From: Rhyacophila brunnea
Taxonomy: Eukaryota > Arthropoda > Insecta > Trichoptera > Rhyacophilidae
DNA length: 64,000 nucleotides
Reading direction: 5' to 3'
Assembly: GCA_022495005.1 (NCBI GenBank)
Contig: JAGYXB010000369.1
Location: 62,001-126,000, forward strand
Of the stretch, positions 1 to 9,365 are shown one piece after another (position 1 is the stretch's first letter; the number at the start of each line of letters is the position of its first letter). The notes under the pieces were generated by a model. It was given only the letters and a program-made list of their open reading frames with translations, was not told the DNA's origin and ran no database searches. The translations under genes were made by a program, and so were the position numbers.

Positions 1-201
1 ATAGAGAGGGGTGGTCGTTCAGGGGCAGATTGAAAGAGACAGCGATAAAGCTCAAAAGAAGGAGAGCTAGCCGCAACACTGCAGGTAGAAAGTTAGTTAG
101 CGTAAGACTCCCAAACGCGACAGGCTGTGTGCCCTGTGGAAGCTTAATTTTTAATTGACAGCCTAGGCGCCCGTTTTTAATAAATTTAGGGCTGTTAAAA
201 A

Positions 202-210
202 TTTATAAAG
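202..210 (+). promoter_or_regulatory. TATA-like box in LTR
   Basis: The sequence reads TTTATAAAG in the A+T-rich middle of the LTR. About 90 bases downstream is an AATAAA, the order expected of promoter then polyadenylation signal in an LTR. Position and motif only; no start site can be proven. The second LTR carries the same box at 5462-5470. Confidence 0.35.
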
Positions 211-296
211 TGTGAGATTGTTAATGTGTAGTAATATTGTGTTGTGTATGTAATGTGTGTTGTGTAATTTTTTTCGTGTACCTAACTAATTAGGTA

Positions 297-302
297 ATAA
301 AA
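297..302 (+). promoter_or_regulatory. Polyadenylation signal in LTR
   Basis: AATAAA occurs at 297-302 and again at 5557-5562 in the second LTR. An earlier AATAAA lies at 179-184. The one downstream of the TATA-like box is the better candidate because it would fall in R. Confidence 0.35.
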
Positions 303-623
303 CTTTCGGCAACGATTGCTGCTACGAACAACGTGCGTTCATCATTTTTCCATCCCGTCAATCCTGCATTTACCCCCAACTGTCAAGACCTACCGTGCAC
401 TGAACGTGCTCTACCGGACTAAAAACCAGCTACTATTGACCGCCTTGAACTATTCTGAGCTAGTCGAGGGGTGGAAGCTGGTCGTGTGTCTCCCGCGTTC
501 TGCCGACGGCACGCTACGAGGGCCTCATTGACGCCCGGTTGACCGGCGAGTCGAGCTCTGAGGGCGGATCGGCCGTGCGGCCCCGACTCCCCTCCCTACC
601 CGGACTTCCGGGGTGTCAAGTTT

Positions 624-640
624 TGGCGAGCCCAACGTGG
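624..640 (+). promoter_or_regulatory. Candidate primer binding site
   Basis: TGGCGAGCCCAACGTGG begins 5 bases after the last base shared by the LTRs. It resembles the tRNA-Lys-type site TGGCGCCCAACGTGG with two extra bases after TGGCG. The placement and the TGG start are typical. The exact primer tRNA is inference. Confidence 0.4.
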
Positions 641-1076
641 ACCTGTGACAGTACCTGTCATTTTGACAAGTACGTGTCAGAAATAGGGCAGTGAAGAACC
701 GAAGGAGCTTCACCGAACCGATATCCTGAAATGAAGAGTCAGTGCTAAATTTAGTGTGCTTAAAGCGTTTGACAGTTGACGTGGACAGTGACATTTTGAC
801 ATTTGTGACAGTGGGAGGACGGTTGTTGTGGTTGACGACTGTAATTTTGACGTTGGTGGTGTTGTGATAGTCCGCCATCTTGGGACGGGTGAGTCTGTTG
901 ACATCCGCCATCTTGGATCGGCTGTGAAGGTTGTCAACTGTCACTTTGACGTTTGTCGTGTTGTGATAGTCCGCCATCTTGAAACAGCTGAGTCTGTTGA
1001 CATCCGCCATTTTGAATCAGCTGTGAGTGTTGCCATTTGTTACTTTTGACAGCTGTCATCTGTCAGTTTGACAGTA
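640..1076 (+). promoter_or_regulatory. Motif-dense retroelement leader
   Basis: The non-coding leader is packed with TGACAG and its complement CTGTCA; four lie within 1047-1074 alone and others are near 647, 655, 770, 806 and 937. It also holds four CGCCATCTTG-type sites at 873, 906, 972 and 1005. TGACAG is the known core of TALE homeodomain factors such as Homothorax/Meis, and GCCATCTTG is a YY1/Pho-type core. Binding is inference. The 161-codon minus-strand frame at 525-1010 is a by-product of this repetition and not a gene. Confidence 0.45.
864..1034 (+). repeat. 99-bp tandem duplication in the leader
   Basis: The segment containing GTGATAGTCCGCCATCTTG and, 33 bases later, ACATCCGCCATCTTGG is repeated 99 bases downstream with point changes. 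The four CGCCAT sites therefore sit at spacings of 33, 66 and 33 bases. The second unit's last site reads CGCCATTTTG. Confidence 0.7.
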
Positions 1077-1205
1077 AGACATTTTTTTTCTCGAGTTTAT
1101 ATTTTTCTGTTGATTTTGCAATACGAGCAATTGCCAGTGCGTGCAAATAAGGATCAATGACACTAATAATAAATTTTAAATACTAAATTTATTTTTAACT
1201 ATACG

Positions 1206-1394
1206 ATGGATAACTGCGATACGGACTTGATGGAAGTTATTGAGTGTACCGTGCAGTGTATCTGCGAGAAGACGGCGCGGACCAGGAGGGATGCCGGCTA
1301 CGAAATGTCCGTGGAGAGGCGTGGTACGCCAGCGCGGCGCGGACGACGCGGTAACAGACCGCCACACAGCCGGTTAGCGCCTATAAAGCTCTAA
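1206..1394 (+). CDS. Small arginine-rich open frame in the LTR element, doubtful
   Basis: An ATG-started frame of 62 codons is the first ATG frame of note after the leader. It opens with an acidic part (MDNCDTDLMEV) and then turns arginine-rich, with repeated RR and RGRRG. An RNA-binding or gag-start remnant is conceivable, but nothing beyond composition supports it and no family is recognised. It stops before an A+T-rich stretch at 1441-1860 with no coding signal. Confidence 0.15.
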   Translation: MDNCDTDLMEVIECTVQCICEKTARTRRDAGYEMSVERRGTPARRGRRGNRPPHSRLAPIKL

Positions 1395-1954
1395 CTGGAG
1401 AAGATGACGAGGAAGGAGACCCCCTACGGAGGAACGACCAGGCCAATATAAAACTTTCATTTTAATTCATATTTCATATTGTTGTTTATTTTCGTATTGT
1501 AATGTTTGTGTATTGTTATCATTGCAGTGTATGTCTTATTGATGTGTCATTTTGTTGTTAGACCTACAATTTAACTACAGTATATGCCGCAGTTTGGTAC
1601 TGCATTAACCTATGTTGTCGAACACGACGGAATAAAATAGAATAATTAAATATTAATGACCTTATTCACTCAATTAAGATGAGATGAAAAATGTTGAAAA
1701 TGAATCTTAATTCTCATTTATAAATCTACCTTGGCCAGGTTGATGACTCTGTATTGCGTATTTAGTACGGAGATTAGTGTACTAAGTATGATAACCATGA
1801 ATACTTATTTTAAATTTTGTTTTGTAAGCACATTTTGTTAATTGTATCCCTTGAATTTTGCCTAGGTTAATTTACTTAATGACGACTCATGTATGAGCGT
1901 GTGACGAGAAGTAATAACGGTCGTTAGCGAGGAGCGTTTGTTAAGGAGGAATGG

Positions 1955-3240
1955 AGGTATTGGGATGAACTGCCGTGGACCGACGGAATAGGTTTTAGCT
2001 ACGCGCATCTTCTTACGGGGCGGTTGACTAGATGATGGCGCCGTCGGCTGGTTGGTTGACTCGTTGAGGTAGGACCATGCCTCTCGATCGGGGATTGATC
2101 GAGGAGGCATCTGTCGTCTCTCTGTCAGGATTAAGGCGAGCCCATGAATGTAGTGACATTGAGCACGAGTGCCAGTGTGCGCAATAGAGTAGTGAGGCGG
2201 AGGGTGTCGGTGTGTAACGAATCTGTTCGCGCCAGGTACGCCATAATTGTGTTTGTATTTTATTTGTATTTTCTTTGTGTCACGAGTCAACAGTCGATCG
2301 CGGCCGGATATTCTAGTAATGGATGGTGTGTCCCCCACAACTATCCCGTGAGTTGGTGTCGTGTGATGGGGACAGATTTTTGAGGTCTAACGGACGTGAA
2401 TTCGCAGCATCTCTGTGATAACTTAGCGCGCGTGGTAGATAACGATATGCCTTCAGCCGTGTCAGAAAGGACGCATGTATGTACGCATGTAGATACAGGT
2501 GATGAAAATAGGGTACGATTTTTAGTGTGCGCATTCGTTAGGTAGGAATAGTTGTGTTAGGATGAACTGCCACGGGTCGACGAGATGAGTCTTAGCTACG
2601 CGCCTCATCTTGCGAGAGCCCACTGTGGAAGTAACCTGCATCTAGGTAATGGTACCGATCGTGAGCGGGAGACTTGACGTGTCGTGTGTGTTGAGAGGAA
2701 GCCTAGATCGCGAAGTGTAGTGCCGGCCGAGTGATTCCGCCGTGCATGAATGGGTAGCGAGGCGAAGCTAAATTTGTTTTTTTTTATTGTGGCACCTTGG
2801 TTTTGTCTTCTGTCGGGAGTGATTGACTGAGAGGCGCCGTTCGTCACTCCGGCGAGTGTGTGGGAGGCCGGCTCGTACGCCTTCGGTAAGACCCTCTCAC
2901 CCTTGTGTGAGAGTCCGTTGGTAAACCCCTGTCGGCACAGACCCTCTCACCACCGCAGGGGCCGTTTTTCGACTCTTCGTCAAGATACGACTGGCGGAGG
3001 GCGGTATTGAGGTGTATTTTTATTATGTGTTGAGGGTCCCTTATCGATCGGTGGCCGGATATTCTAGTAATTCGATATGCAGGGTCGGAATGCCACAACC
3101 CTCTCGTGAATTGTATGTCGCTAAGTGAGGATGAATCTTTAAGGGCTAGCGGACGTGAATCCGAAGCATTGCTGTGATTACTTAGCGAACGTAGTAGATA
3201 ACAATGGGCTTTCAGCCATGTCAGAAAGGGCGACACTTCA
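1955..3240 (+). repeat. Diverged duplication inside the LTR element
   Basis: Blocks near 1962-2020 and 2559-2620 share GGATGAACTGCC then TTAGCTACGCGC. Blocks near 2295-2475 and 3045-3235 share GGCCGGATATTCTAGTAAT, CGGACGTGAAT, TAGATAAC and AGCC.TGTCAGAAAGG. The order is the same in both, with offsets of about 597 and 750 bases. Similarity is patchy with substitutions and indels, so this duplication is far older than the last transposition dated by the LTRs. Confidence 0.65.
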
Positions 3241-5258
3241 GCATTCGCTCGCTTAGCCGCGAGGCAGAATGGCGTCGTTGTGTCTACCCGAATTACCAGA
3301 AAATCTAATTCCATTTTAATTTTTTTTTTTAATTAGTAGTGGGGGGGTGAAGTAGCGAAAAAGTGAAGTAGTGTAGTGTTGAAGTAGGCGATGAGGATAG
3401 GCCTTCAGCGGAGCTAAAACGGGCGATGCTCCACCATCTACTCTTTCGAAGAAGAGTGGATACGGGTGGTGTGGAATCTACCCTTATAGTTAGAAATTCA
3501 AGGTATTTATATAAAGGTGCAAGGGGGGGCCTTCACCGAGAAGGATATAAATCGAGGAGGTTTCAGACCACGGAAATCGGTGGGGATAGCCACCATAGAC
3601 GTACGCGACCTAAAACGGTGCGTAGAAATAAACAGGTAGAAATTAAAATAGCACGGACTGCCGCCATACGAGTCGAAAACGTCGTTGACGCAATCGCTCG
3701 CAACCTAGCGATGTGGGTACTTCAGTTACCCGCCTTCTTCTTGCGGTTCGAAACGTAGGTAGGAAGCTTGCATCAGGGTCACCTCATGGCGGAGGGACGA
3801 GTTTTAAGGTTTTATACTTTGTTTATTGATTGTAATTGTGGTTATCATCCTAGTTATGTCTTGAATTTCTGTTGTGATTTAAAAATATGTTGTTACTAGC
3901 GTAGTGAGGCAGGAATGATAGAGTCCTACCCAGAAGTCGATTGCTGTTAAATTGTCTTCTTTTTCTTTTATTGTAATGTGTAATAGATGTTGCTTTGTGA
4001 TTATGCCTGTCAAAACATAATTTCTCGCAAATGTAGCGTCACCGAGTAAGAATACCGGTGTGCGTAATTGGTAGCGAACTGAAGGTGATGAGCCTGTAAC
4101 GATGTCGTTCATGCCAGATTCCACCTTGTAAGATTGTGCTTTGTTTTTGTAACCGCTACTTAGGTGACAGGATATACTGAGGCTGGTTATCACTGTCCAC
4201 CGCGGGGGCACTGCAGCGAGGTATACTCTGCTGGTGGTTGAACGATGGGGGGCGATGTTCACGCTCTGAGCATGTGGGCGAGGGATCGACCACGCAAAGG
4301 TCTGTCTGAACCACTCGCCTCAGCTAGGGGCGTCCGTCGACCCTCCCTCGGGATATGAACGGTGGGGGATAGTCTCGTTGGTAAACCCAAAGTAGCGGTA
4401 AACGGTTGGGTGTTGCGACCAAATGGCGAGGACCCAGAATAACCGTGTGTGAGTGCTGCTTAGTGCTTGTTTATAACCATGAAAGTTGTAAGCTTAAAAT
4501 AGAAGTCGCGAATGTAGCTGCGTCATGGAGACTCGTGACGTGTGCGAAAGGTAGCGAAAGGCATTGTTTAAAAAAAAAAAAAAATTTTTGTAATGGAAAA
4601 GGGTCGTTATTAATAAGATTAATTAATAAGCTCTTCAAGCAGGATACGGAGGCGGACAATGACGTCCGGTCTTGTAATGTAAATTCCTTATAGATACGAA
4701 TTATATTTCATGTCTGAAAAAAAACTATGTGAACTTAGGTTGCTCATGGCGACGCCCCGATGCCTTTCTTGAATTGTAATGAATTACTTGCGAGAATATA
4801 ATTTTAAACTGACCCTAAGAAGGGCCCGTTATATGTAAACTTATTGAGTTTGGTCATGTCACCGTCAATAAAGTAAATGGGGCAAGGAGCACACCGCTGT
4901 GTTGCGGTAATACGAGCGAGGATGGAGGGACGATGGCGGGAAACAGAATGGGCACTTCGCTCGAATCTGAATGGGGCCGCTTGATACCTCCACGTTTCTA
5001 CGGGCATGGAGGACCCTTTAATAGTAAATCACGAGCGAAGATATGGATGCCACATTCATGTTTCTCATATCCCGCCAAAATCCTTCCATCGCCGTTTTAT
5101 GCATAAAATGCTCTTTAGTAATCAACTATAAATGTTGCTTCTTTTGGGCTCAATTCTTAGAAATCTCTGTAACTTTCAGTCTGCCTGCCAAAAAGGTAGC
5201 TTGGACGACCCTTACGGTAAAACCCAGGCAAAAGCCAAACATTCGCCGCATGCAAGAA
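3241..5258. other. Remaining interior of the LTR element, no recognised gene
   Basis: It has mixed composition with homopolymer runs near 3317-3330, 3340-3346 and 4569-4587. GTTGGTAAACCC occurs at about 2928 and again at 4379. Short frames on both strands (for example 3426-3758 plus and 3879-4262 minus) carry no domain I recognise. I see no polypurine tract immediately before the aligned 3' LTR. Confidence 0.5.
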
Positions 5259-5260
5259 TG

Positions 5261-5878
5261 ATAGAGAGGGGTGGTCGTTCAGGGGTAGATTGAAAGAGAC
5301 AGCGATAAAGCTCAAAAGAAGGAGAGCTAGCCGCAACACTGCAGGTAGAAAGTTAGTTAGCGTAAGACTCCCAAACGCGACAGGCTGTGTGCCCTGTGGA
5401 AGCTTAATTTTTAATTGACAGCCTAGGCGCCCGTTTTTAATAAATTTAGGGCTGTTAAAAATTTATAAAGTGTGAGATTGTTAATGTGTAGTAATATTGT
5501 GTTGTGTATGTAATGTGTGTTGTGTAATTTTTTTCGTGTACCTAACTAATTAGGTAATAAAACTTTCGGCAACGATTGCTGCTACGAACAACGTGCGTTC
5601 ATCATTTTTCCATCCCGTCAATCCTGCATTTACCCCCAACTGTCAAGACCTACCGTGCACTGAACGTGCTCTACCGGACTAAAAACCAGCTACTATTGAC
5701 CGCCTTGAACTATTCTGAGCTAGTCGAAGGGTGGAAGCTGGTCGTGTGTCTCCCGCGTTCTGCCGACGGCACGCTACGAGGGCCTCATTGACGCCCGGTT
5801 GACCGGCGAGTCGAGCTCTGAGGTCGGATCGGCCGTGCGGCCCCGACTCCCCTCCCTACCCGGACTTCCGGGGTGTCA
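5261..5878 (+). repeat. 3' LTR
   Basis: Second copy of the 618-base repeat, 99.5 percent identical to 1-618. A preceding TG at 5259-5260 could complete a TG...CA terminus at 5259-5878, but the true left boundary cannot be fixed because the partner is cut by the window edge. Beyond 5878 the two copies' neighbours differ completely. Confidence 0.9.
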
Positions 5879-6059
5879 ATATAATAAGTAATAAGACACT
5901 ATATAATATTATATAATAGGACAAACAACTTTAATAGGAGTGATTGTACACCATTGTAGTGCATTATCGTATAATTATTAGCGTATATTAAATCATTCAA
6001 AAAATGTCTAAAGTGCACTTTTATTGAACCAAAAAAACATTACACATAGATTCAAGTCC

Positions 6060-6340
6060 AATCAAATCAATCGCTATTTGTGGTGAAACAACTTGATAAA
6101 TACTTACACAAATATTGTTTTGCAATTCAATATAACAATTAATAGGCATTTAATAGTTTATTTAACAAGCTTGTGAATCCGTCTGCTCATGCGTTGGGGC
6201 TCAGACGCATAGCACTGCAGTTGGAGAGCGTAAGGCAGGTGTTACTTGATTCCAAATGCTTTCTCCAGTTGGGTCAATAAACAGTGCAATGCCGTATTCG
6301 AGCCCTTACCCGGGGACGTAATTAACGTTGAACTTATTAA
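6060..6340. repeat. Dispersed repeat, copy 1 (partner near 59.2 kb)
   Basis: The stretch starting ATCAAATCAATCGCTATTTG and followed by GTGAAACAAC matches 59181-59310 in order: GCTATTTGTRGTGAAACAAC, then an A+T-rich part, then AGCTTGTGAAT, then a part like AACGTT...TTATTAAG. In this copy the right part has extra G+C-rich sequence. At 59.2 kb the repeat lies directly before an RTE-like LINE tail, so a retroelement origin is likely. The 180 bases from 5879 to 6059 are A+T-rich with nothing recognised. Confidence 0.5.
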
Positions 6341-6510
6341 GAATCCGACCATCTTATACGACCAGGCGCGCACATAGAAAAATATTTGGGGAGAGCATAC
6401 TTCAGCGAAACCGACAAATAATTTTCTACAATAGGTGGGACGTAATTTTGAATGCGTTGCCAGTCGGAGAGCAATTGTCGACCTGTTTGCACGTCAATTT
6501 GTTTAATTAA
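6328..6510 (+). pseudogene. Possible LINE reverse-transcriptase C-terminal remnant
   Basis: A 60-codon frame ends with FYNRWDVILNALP, which resembles the F.NR..d.WN.LP stretch close to the C-terminus of CR1/Jockey-type LINE polymerases. A second frame over the first part reads like a different match (LIKNPTILYD), so frameshifts are likely. The resemblance is short and this is a weak call. Confidence 0.22.
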
Positions 6511-6779
6511 TTATTTAATTTATTAATAATTAACTATGATGACTAAAAATGTTACGTATTTACTTGAAAAACAAAACATGTCAATGAATATATGATTATT
6601 ATTACTTAAATAACAATAAACATAACATTAAATGGACGCGTGTTGAATTTTTATGACAAATTATGTTTTGTTCGTCACGCGTCGTTTGCACAATCTGCGC
6701 GTCGCGTAGTCACAGCCTTAAGAAAAAAATGTAAGTATATTATTATTGTTTTATTGATATAAAGGTGGAGTTAAAAAAA

Positions 6780-7670
6780 TCAAGCAGGTGTCACTGACTT
6801 CCAAAATTACCCCGCCCGCGGATACCTAAATTTTCCGGGTACATTCCCTATATCTAGACATTACCTACTTTGAGTCTAGCTATATACCAGTGGCGAAGGG
6901 TGGAGGTAGGCTGTTAAGATTCGCTATAAATAGTGCACACTAAGCTATGTTAGTCATATGTATTTGTTTTTATTGAATTAAGACTACAATTTACAGATGG
7001 TGTTAGTTAGTTTTTAAAAATCAATTAAACTCTGCCTAAACGAAACCATAATAGATTTGGTCTAATTTGGGCAATACGACAAAATTGTGCACAATTTTTC
7101 ATTCATAGTTGTTTGTTTTCGTTGGATTAAAACTACATATTACACATATTGTTGGTTCATTTTTTTAATTCATTAAGTCCTGCGTAAATCAAACTATAAT
7201 AAATAAAAAATATTATTCTATCTATAAAATGTTAAAAGTTATGTATGATTTAATTGCTTAATTTTAGATATTTTATAGATAGACGTGTATTTTTTGACTA
7301 TTATCTATTATGGCTTGGTTTTTCAGGGTTTAATTGAATTTTTTAAATCTAACCAACATTATCTGTAAATTGTAGTCTTATTTCAATGAAAACAAATATG
7401 TATGTCTGAAAAAGTTTAATGTGCACTATTTATGGCGGATCTTAACAGCCTACCTCCACCCTTCGCCACTGCTATATACTCATATTACATGTACAATGTT
7501 CACCAAATACTTGCGTGTCGTAGAATACCGAAAGGAGTGAGAAGGCAATTCGACAGCAAATCATACGGGTCATGATCTTCAGTCACGAGGTCCTGATGAA
7601 AAACAAAAAGAAATAATATTTCCTTTACTTAATTGGATTACATTTTTTCCGTTTCTAGATGTCTGGACTA
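6780..7670 (+). repeat. Dispersed repeat B, copy 1, split by a hAT MITE
   Basis: 6790-6887 (with GTGTCACTGACTTCCA and a CCTATATCTAGA-type block) and 7480-7670 (with GTCGTAGAATACCGA, AGGTCCTGATGAAAAA, and TTTTTCCGTTTCT) align with 32630-33110 in the same order. In the second copy the two parts are joined by different sequence. In this copy the hAT-type MITE lies exactly between them, so the repeat is older than the MITE. Confidence 0.6.
6888..7471. mobile_element. hAT-type MITE with perfect 8-bp target duplication
   Basis: The ends are CAGTGGCGAAGGGTGGAGG and its complement CCTCCACCCTTCGCCACTG. CTATATAC flanks both sides (6880-6887 and 7472-7479). The inverted similarity runs inward well over 100 bases on each side, through the parts near 6960-7050 and 7310-7385. 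At 584 bp with no transposase frame it is a non-autonomous element. Relatives or partial relatives are at 11084, 12895, 21304 and 34164. Confidence 0.92.
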
Positions 7671-7671
7671 G

Positions 7672-9330
7672 GAATGATTTTTTTTTAATTTAGCTAGTTG
7701 GTAAATACGTTGCTTGGAGCTGAGGTAATAAAAGAAGCTTTCTTTATAACGAAGCTAGGACGAGCTGAGTGCCTCCGTACTCAACAAGTAGTATAAAGCT
7801 GCTACAAGTATTTAATACCATTGCGTAGTATTTATAGAAGTACTGTCGAAGTGCCCAACTATGTACCTACCACTTTTAATACATAATATTATTAGCAAAT
7901 AACTTTTTTGTAAGTATGTTTAATTAAATTATAAAGGCTTGACTCTTTCAATTAAAGACTGTATAAGACATGTCTATCATGATTATTAACAACAAAAAAA
8001 ATAACGGAAGTATTTTTTATTATTTTTCAAATACTGGTAGGTACATAGTTTAGCACTGATTTGTTCAACAATGTACCACCTACTAATATACACATTTTTA
8101 TGCATAATTCTACACCTGGCCCATAGTTGAACCTTCCTAAAATGATAGTGAAGTATTGATAATGAATTAAAGAAAACAAAAATGTTTAAAGATCACTAAA
8201 CTATGTTTTATTAATCAAAATATAAATTTGCAGATTTTGCAAACAAAAAGTAGCAGAAGTCTTTTTGACATTTAAGCTCTCAGTTGCAATAATTTTACTA
8301 GATTCAAATTCCTCATTCTTTTTTTAATACAGCTTATATCATGTATCAGATGCTCTAATTCATTCCAAATGATCTATAAAGGATACAGTGATTATATCAA
8401 TTGCAAGTGACGCACCCGGTAATCTAGCTGAAAAGAGTAAACAACTCTATCAGTATTTTATTAGTTATTTAATAAAATAAATAATCATTTAAATAATAAA
8501 AATTAAGTGATTAGTGCATTAAATACCGTTTTTTCTATCAATAAGTAAATATTAAAGATATCATCTCAACTATGTATGTACCATTAGTAATATTGCTTCA
8601 AATCTAAAAATGTTAAAGAACAAATCCCAACTATGGATTACGGTACCGTGGTCCATAGTTGGGGGACGAATTCTCATTCTTGATATTTTTCAAAATATCT
8701 ACAAAACGACAAACAATAACAAAACTCAGATATACTTAACTCAAAAGATCAAACTTATATTTAAGTAAGTACTACAATATGGAATAAAATATTTTGTTCA
8801 AACACTTACCAATAATTATTGTACTGGCCGTGAGTAAGTTTAACAGGGATCAAATACTGGCGAGCAACGTGACACAGATACTGTCGTAAAAACAATGCGA
8901 ATGCATTGCGGCACTTGTTTGTCACACAATAAAAAGATAGAACACTATGCAAATGGTCATAATTGATACTTATACTAAAAAACGTCACCAATTCTGGAGC
9001 GAATCATAGTTGTGGTAGCAGGTACATAGTTGGGCACTTTGACGGTAAATTTATGTGGCGTGAGGCAATTTTACACAATAATCACAACAGTTAGTAAGTA
9101 TTGCCAAAATTGTATTTTATCAATATTATGTCGGGACTAGATTATGCCTTCATTTTATTTTTAGCCCTAATTAGTCGAAGTGGGTCTGATAGTTCGATGA
9201 TTGAGTCCATGGTAAATACATATTTAAGTCGCATGAATGTATGAATGATAAGGGGTTATCATATTTTGTAGTTGAAACAGTTAGAAGGAAAAAAATAGCG
9301 ATCGGTGAATGATTTTTTATAATATTATGT
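7672..9330. other. A+T-rich intergenic DNA, no feature recognised
   Basis: Scattered short frames only. The longest, at 8806-8991 minus, is 61 codons without a known domain. CATAGTTG.GG-type strings recur near 7860, 8040, 8120, 8630 and 9010, which may be remains of a degenerate repeat, but I could not define a unit. Confidence 0.4.
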
Positions 9331-9365
9331 ACGCATCTTGCGGTCCGTCGTACCGCAAGATGCGT
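9331..9365. repeat. Perfect 14-bp hairpin
   Basis: ACGCATCTTGCGGT (9331-9344) pairs perfectly with ACCGCAAGATGCGT (9352-9365) across a 7-base loop. Outer arms AATATTATGT and ACATAATAT extend it after a short bulge. It is isolated in A+T-rich sequence. It could be the core of a small palindromic element or a transcribed hairpin. Confidence 0.7.

Larger units (their letters stand above)
1..618 (+). repeat. 5' LTR, left edge cut by the window
   Basis: The sequence matches 5261-5878 base for base except at 26 (C against T), 468 (G against A) and 564 (G against T), about 0.5 percent divergence. It has a TATA-like stretch near 202-210, AATAAA at 179-184 and 297-302, and a G+C-rich 3' part, consistent with U3-R-U5 order. 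The open frame at 316-531 starts at TTG and is kept in both copies only because the LTRs are nearly identical. I do not call it a gene. Confidence 0.9.
1..5878 (+). mobile_element. LTR retrotransposon, probably non-autonomous (LARD-like)
   Basis: Two near-identical direct repeats (1-618 and 5261-5878) enclose about 4.6 kb. The repeat ends in GGTGTCA. The first copy is followed by a primer-binding-like site and a leader, and the second by A+T-rich flank, which sets the element on the plus strand. The interior is much richer in G+C than the surroundings. No frame in it exceeds about 160 codons and I see no gag zinc knuckle, protease, reverse transcriptase, RNase H or integrase motif. That is the structure of a large retrotransposon derivative mobilised in trans by an autonomous relative. 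The true 5' LTR start and the left target duplication lie outside the window. No clear polypurine tract lies just before 5259, so the LTR may start further upstream than the part I can align. A degenerate autonomous element is the alternative, but the fresh LTRs argue against long decay. Confidence 0.85.

Noticed and set aside
316..531. 71-codon frame conserved in both LTRs (also 5576-5791)
   Set aside because: It begins with TTG and the conservation simply reflects 99.5 percent LTR identity.
525..1010. 161-codon minus-strand open frame
   Set aside because: It is produced by the tandem duplication in the LTR-element leader; the protein repeats itself exactly with the DNA and resembles nothing.
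1862..2338. 158-codon minus-strand frame in the LTR element
   Set aside because: Antisense to the element, no recognised family, and overlaps the diverged internal duplication without an intact counterpart in the second block.
3879..4262. 127-codon minus-strand frame in the LTR element
   Set aside because: No domain, and opposite to the direction of LTR transcription; no sign of selection can be seen.
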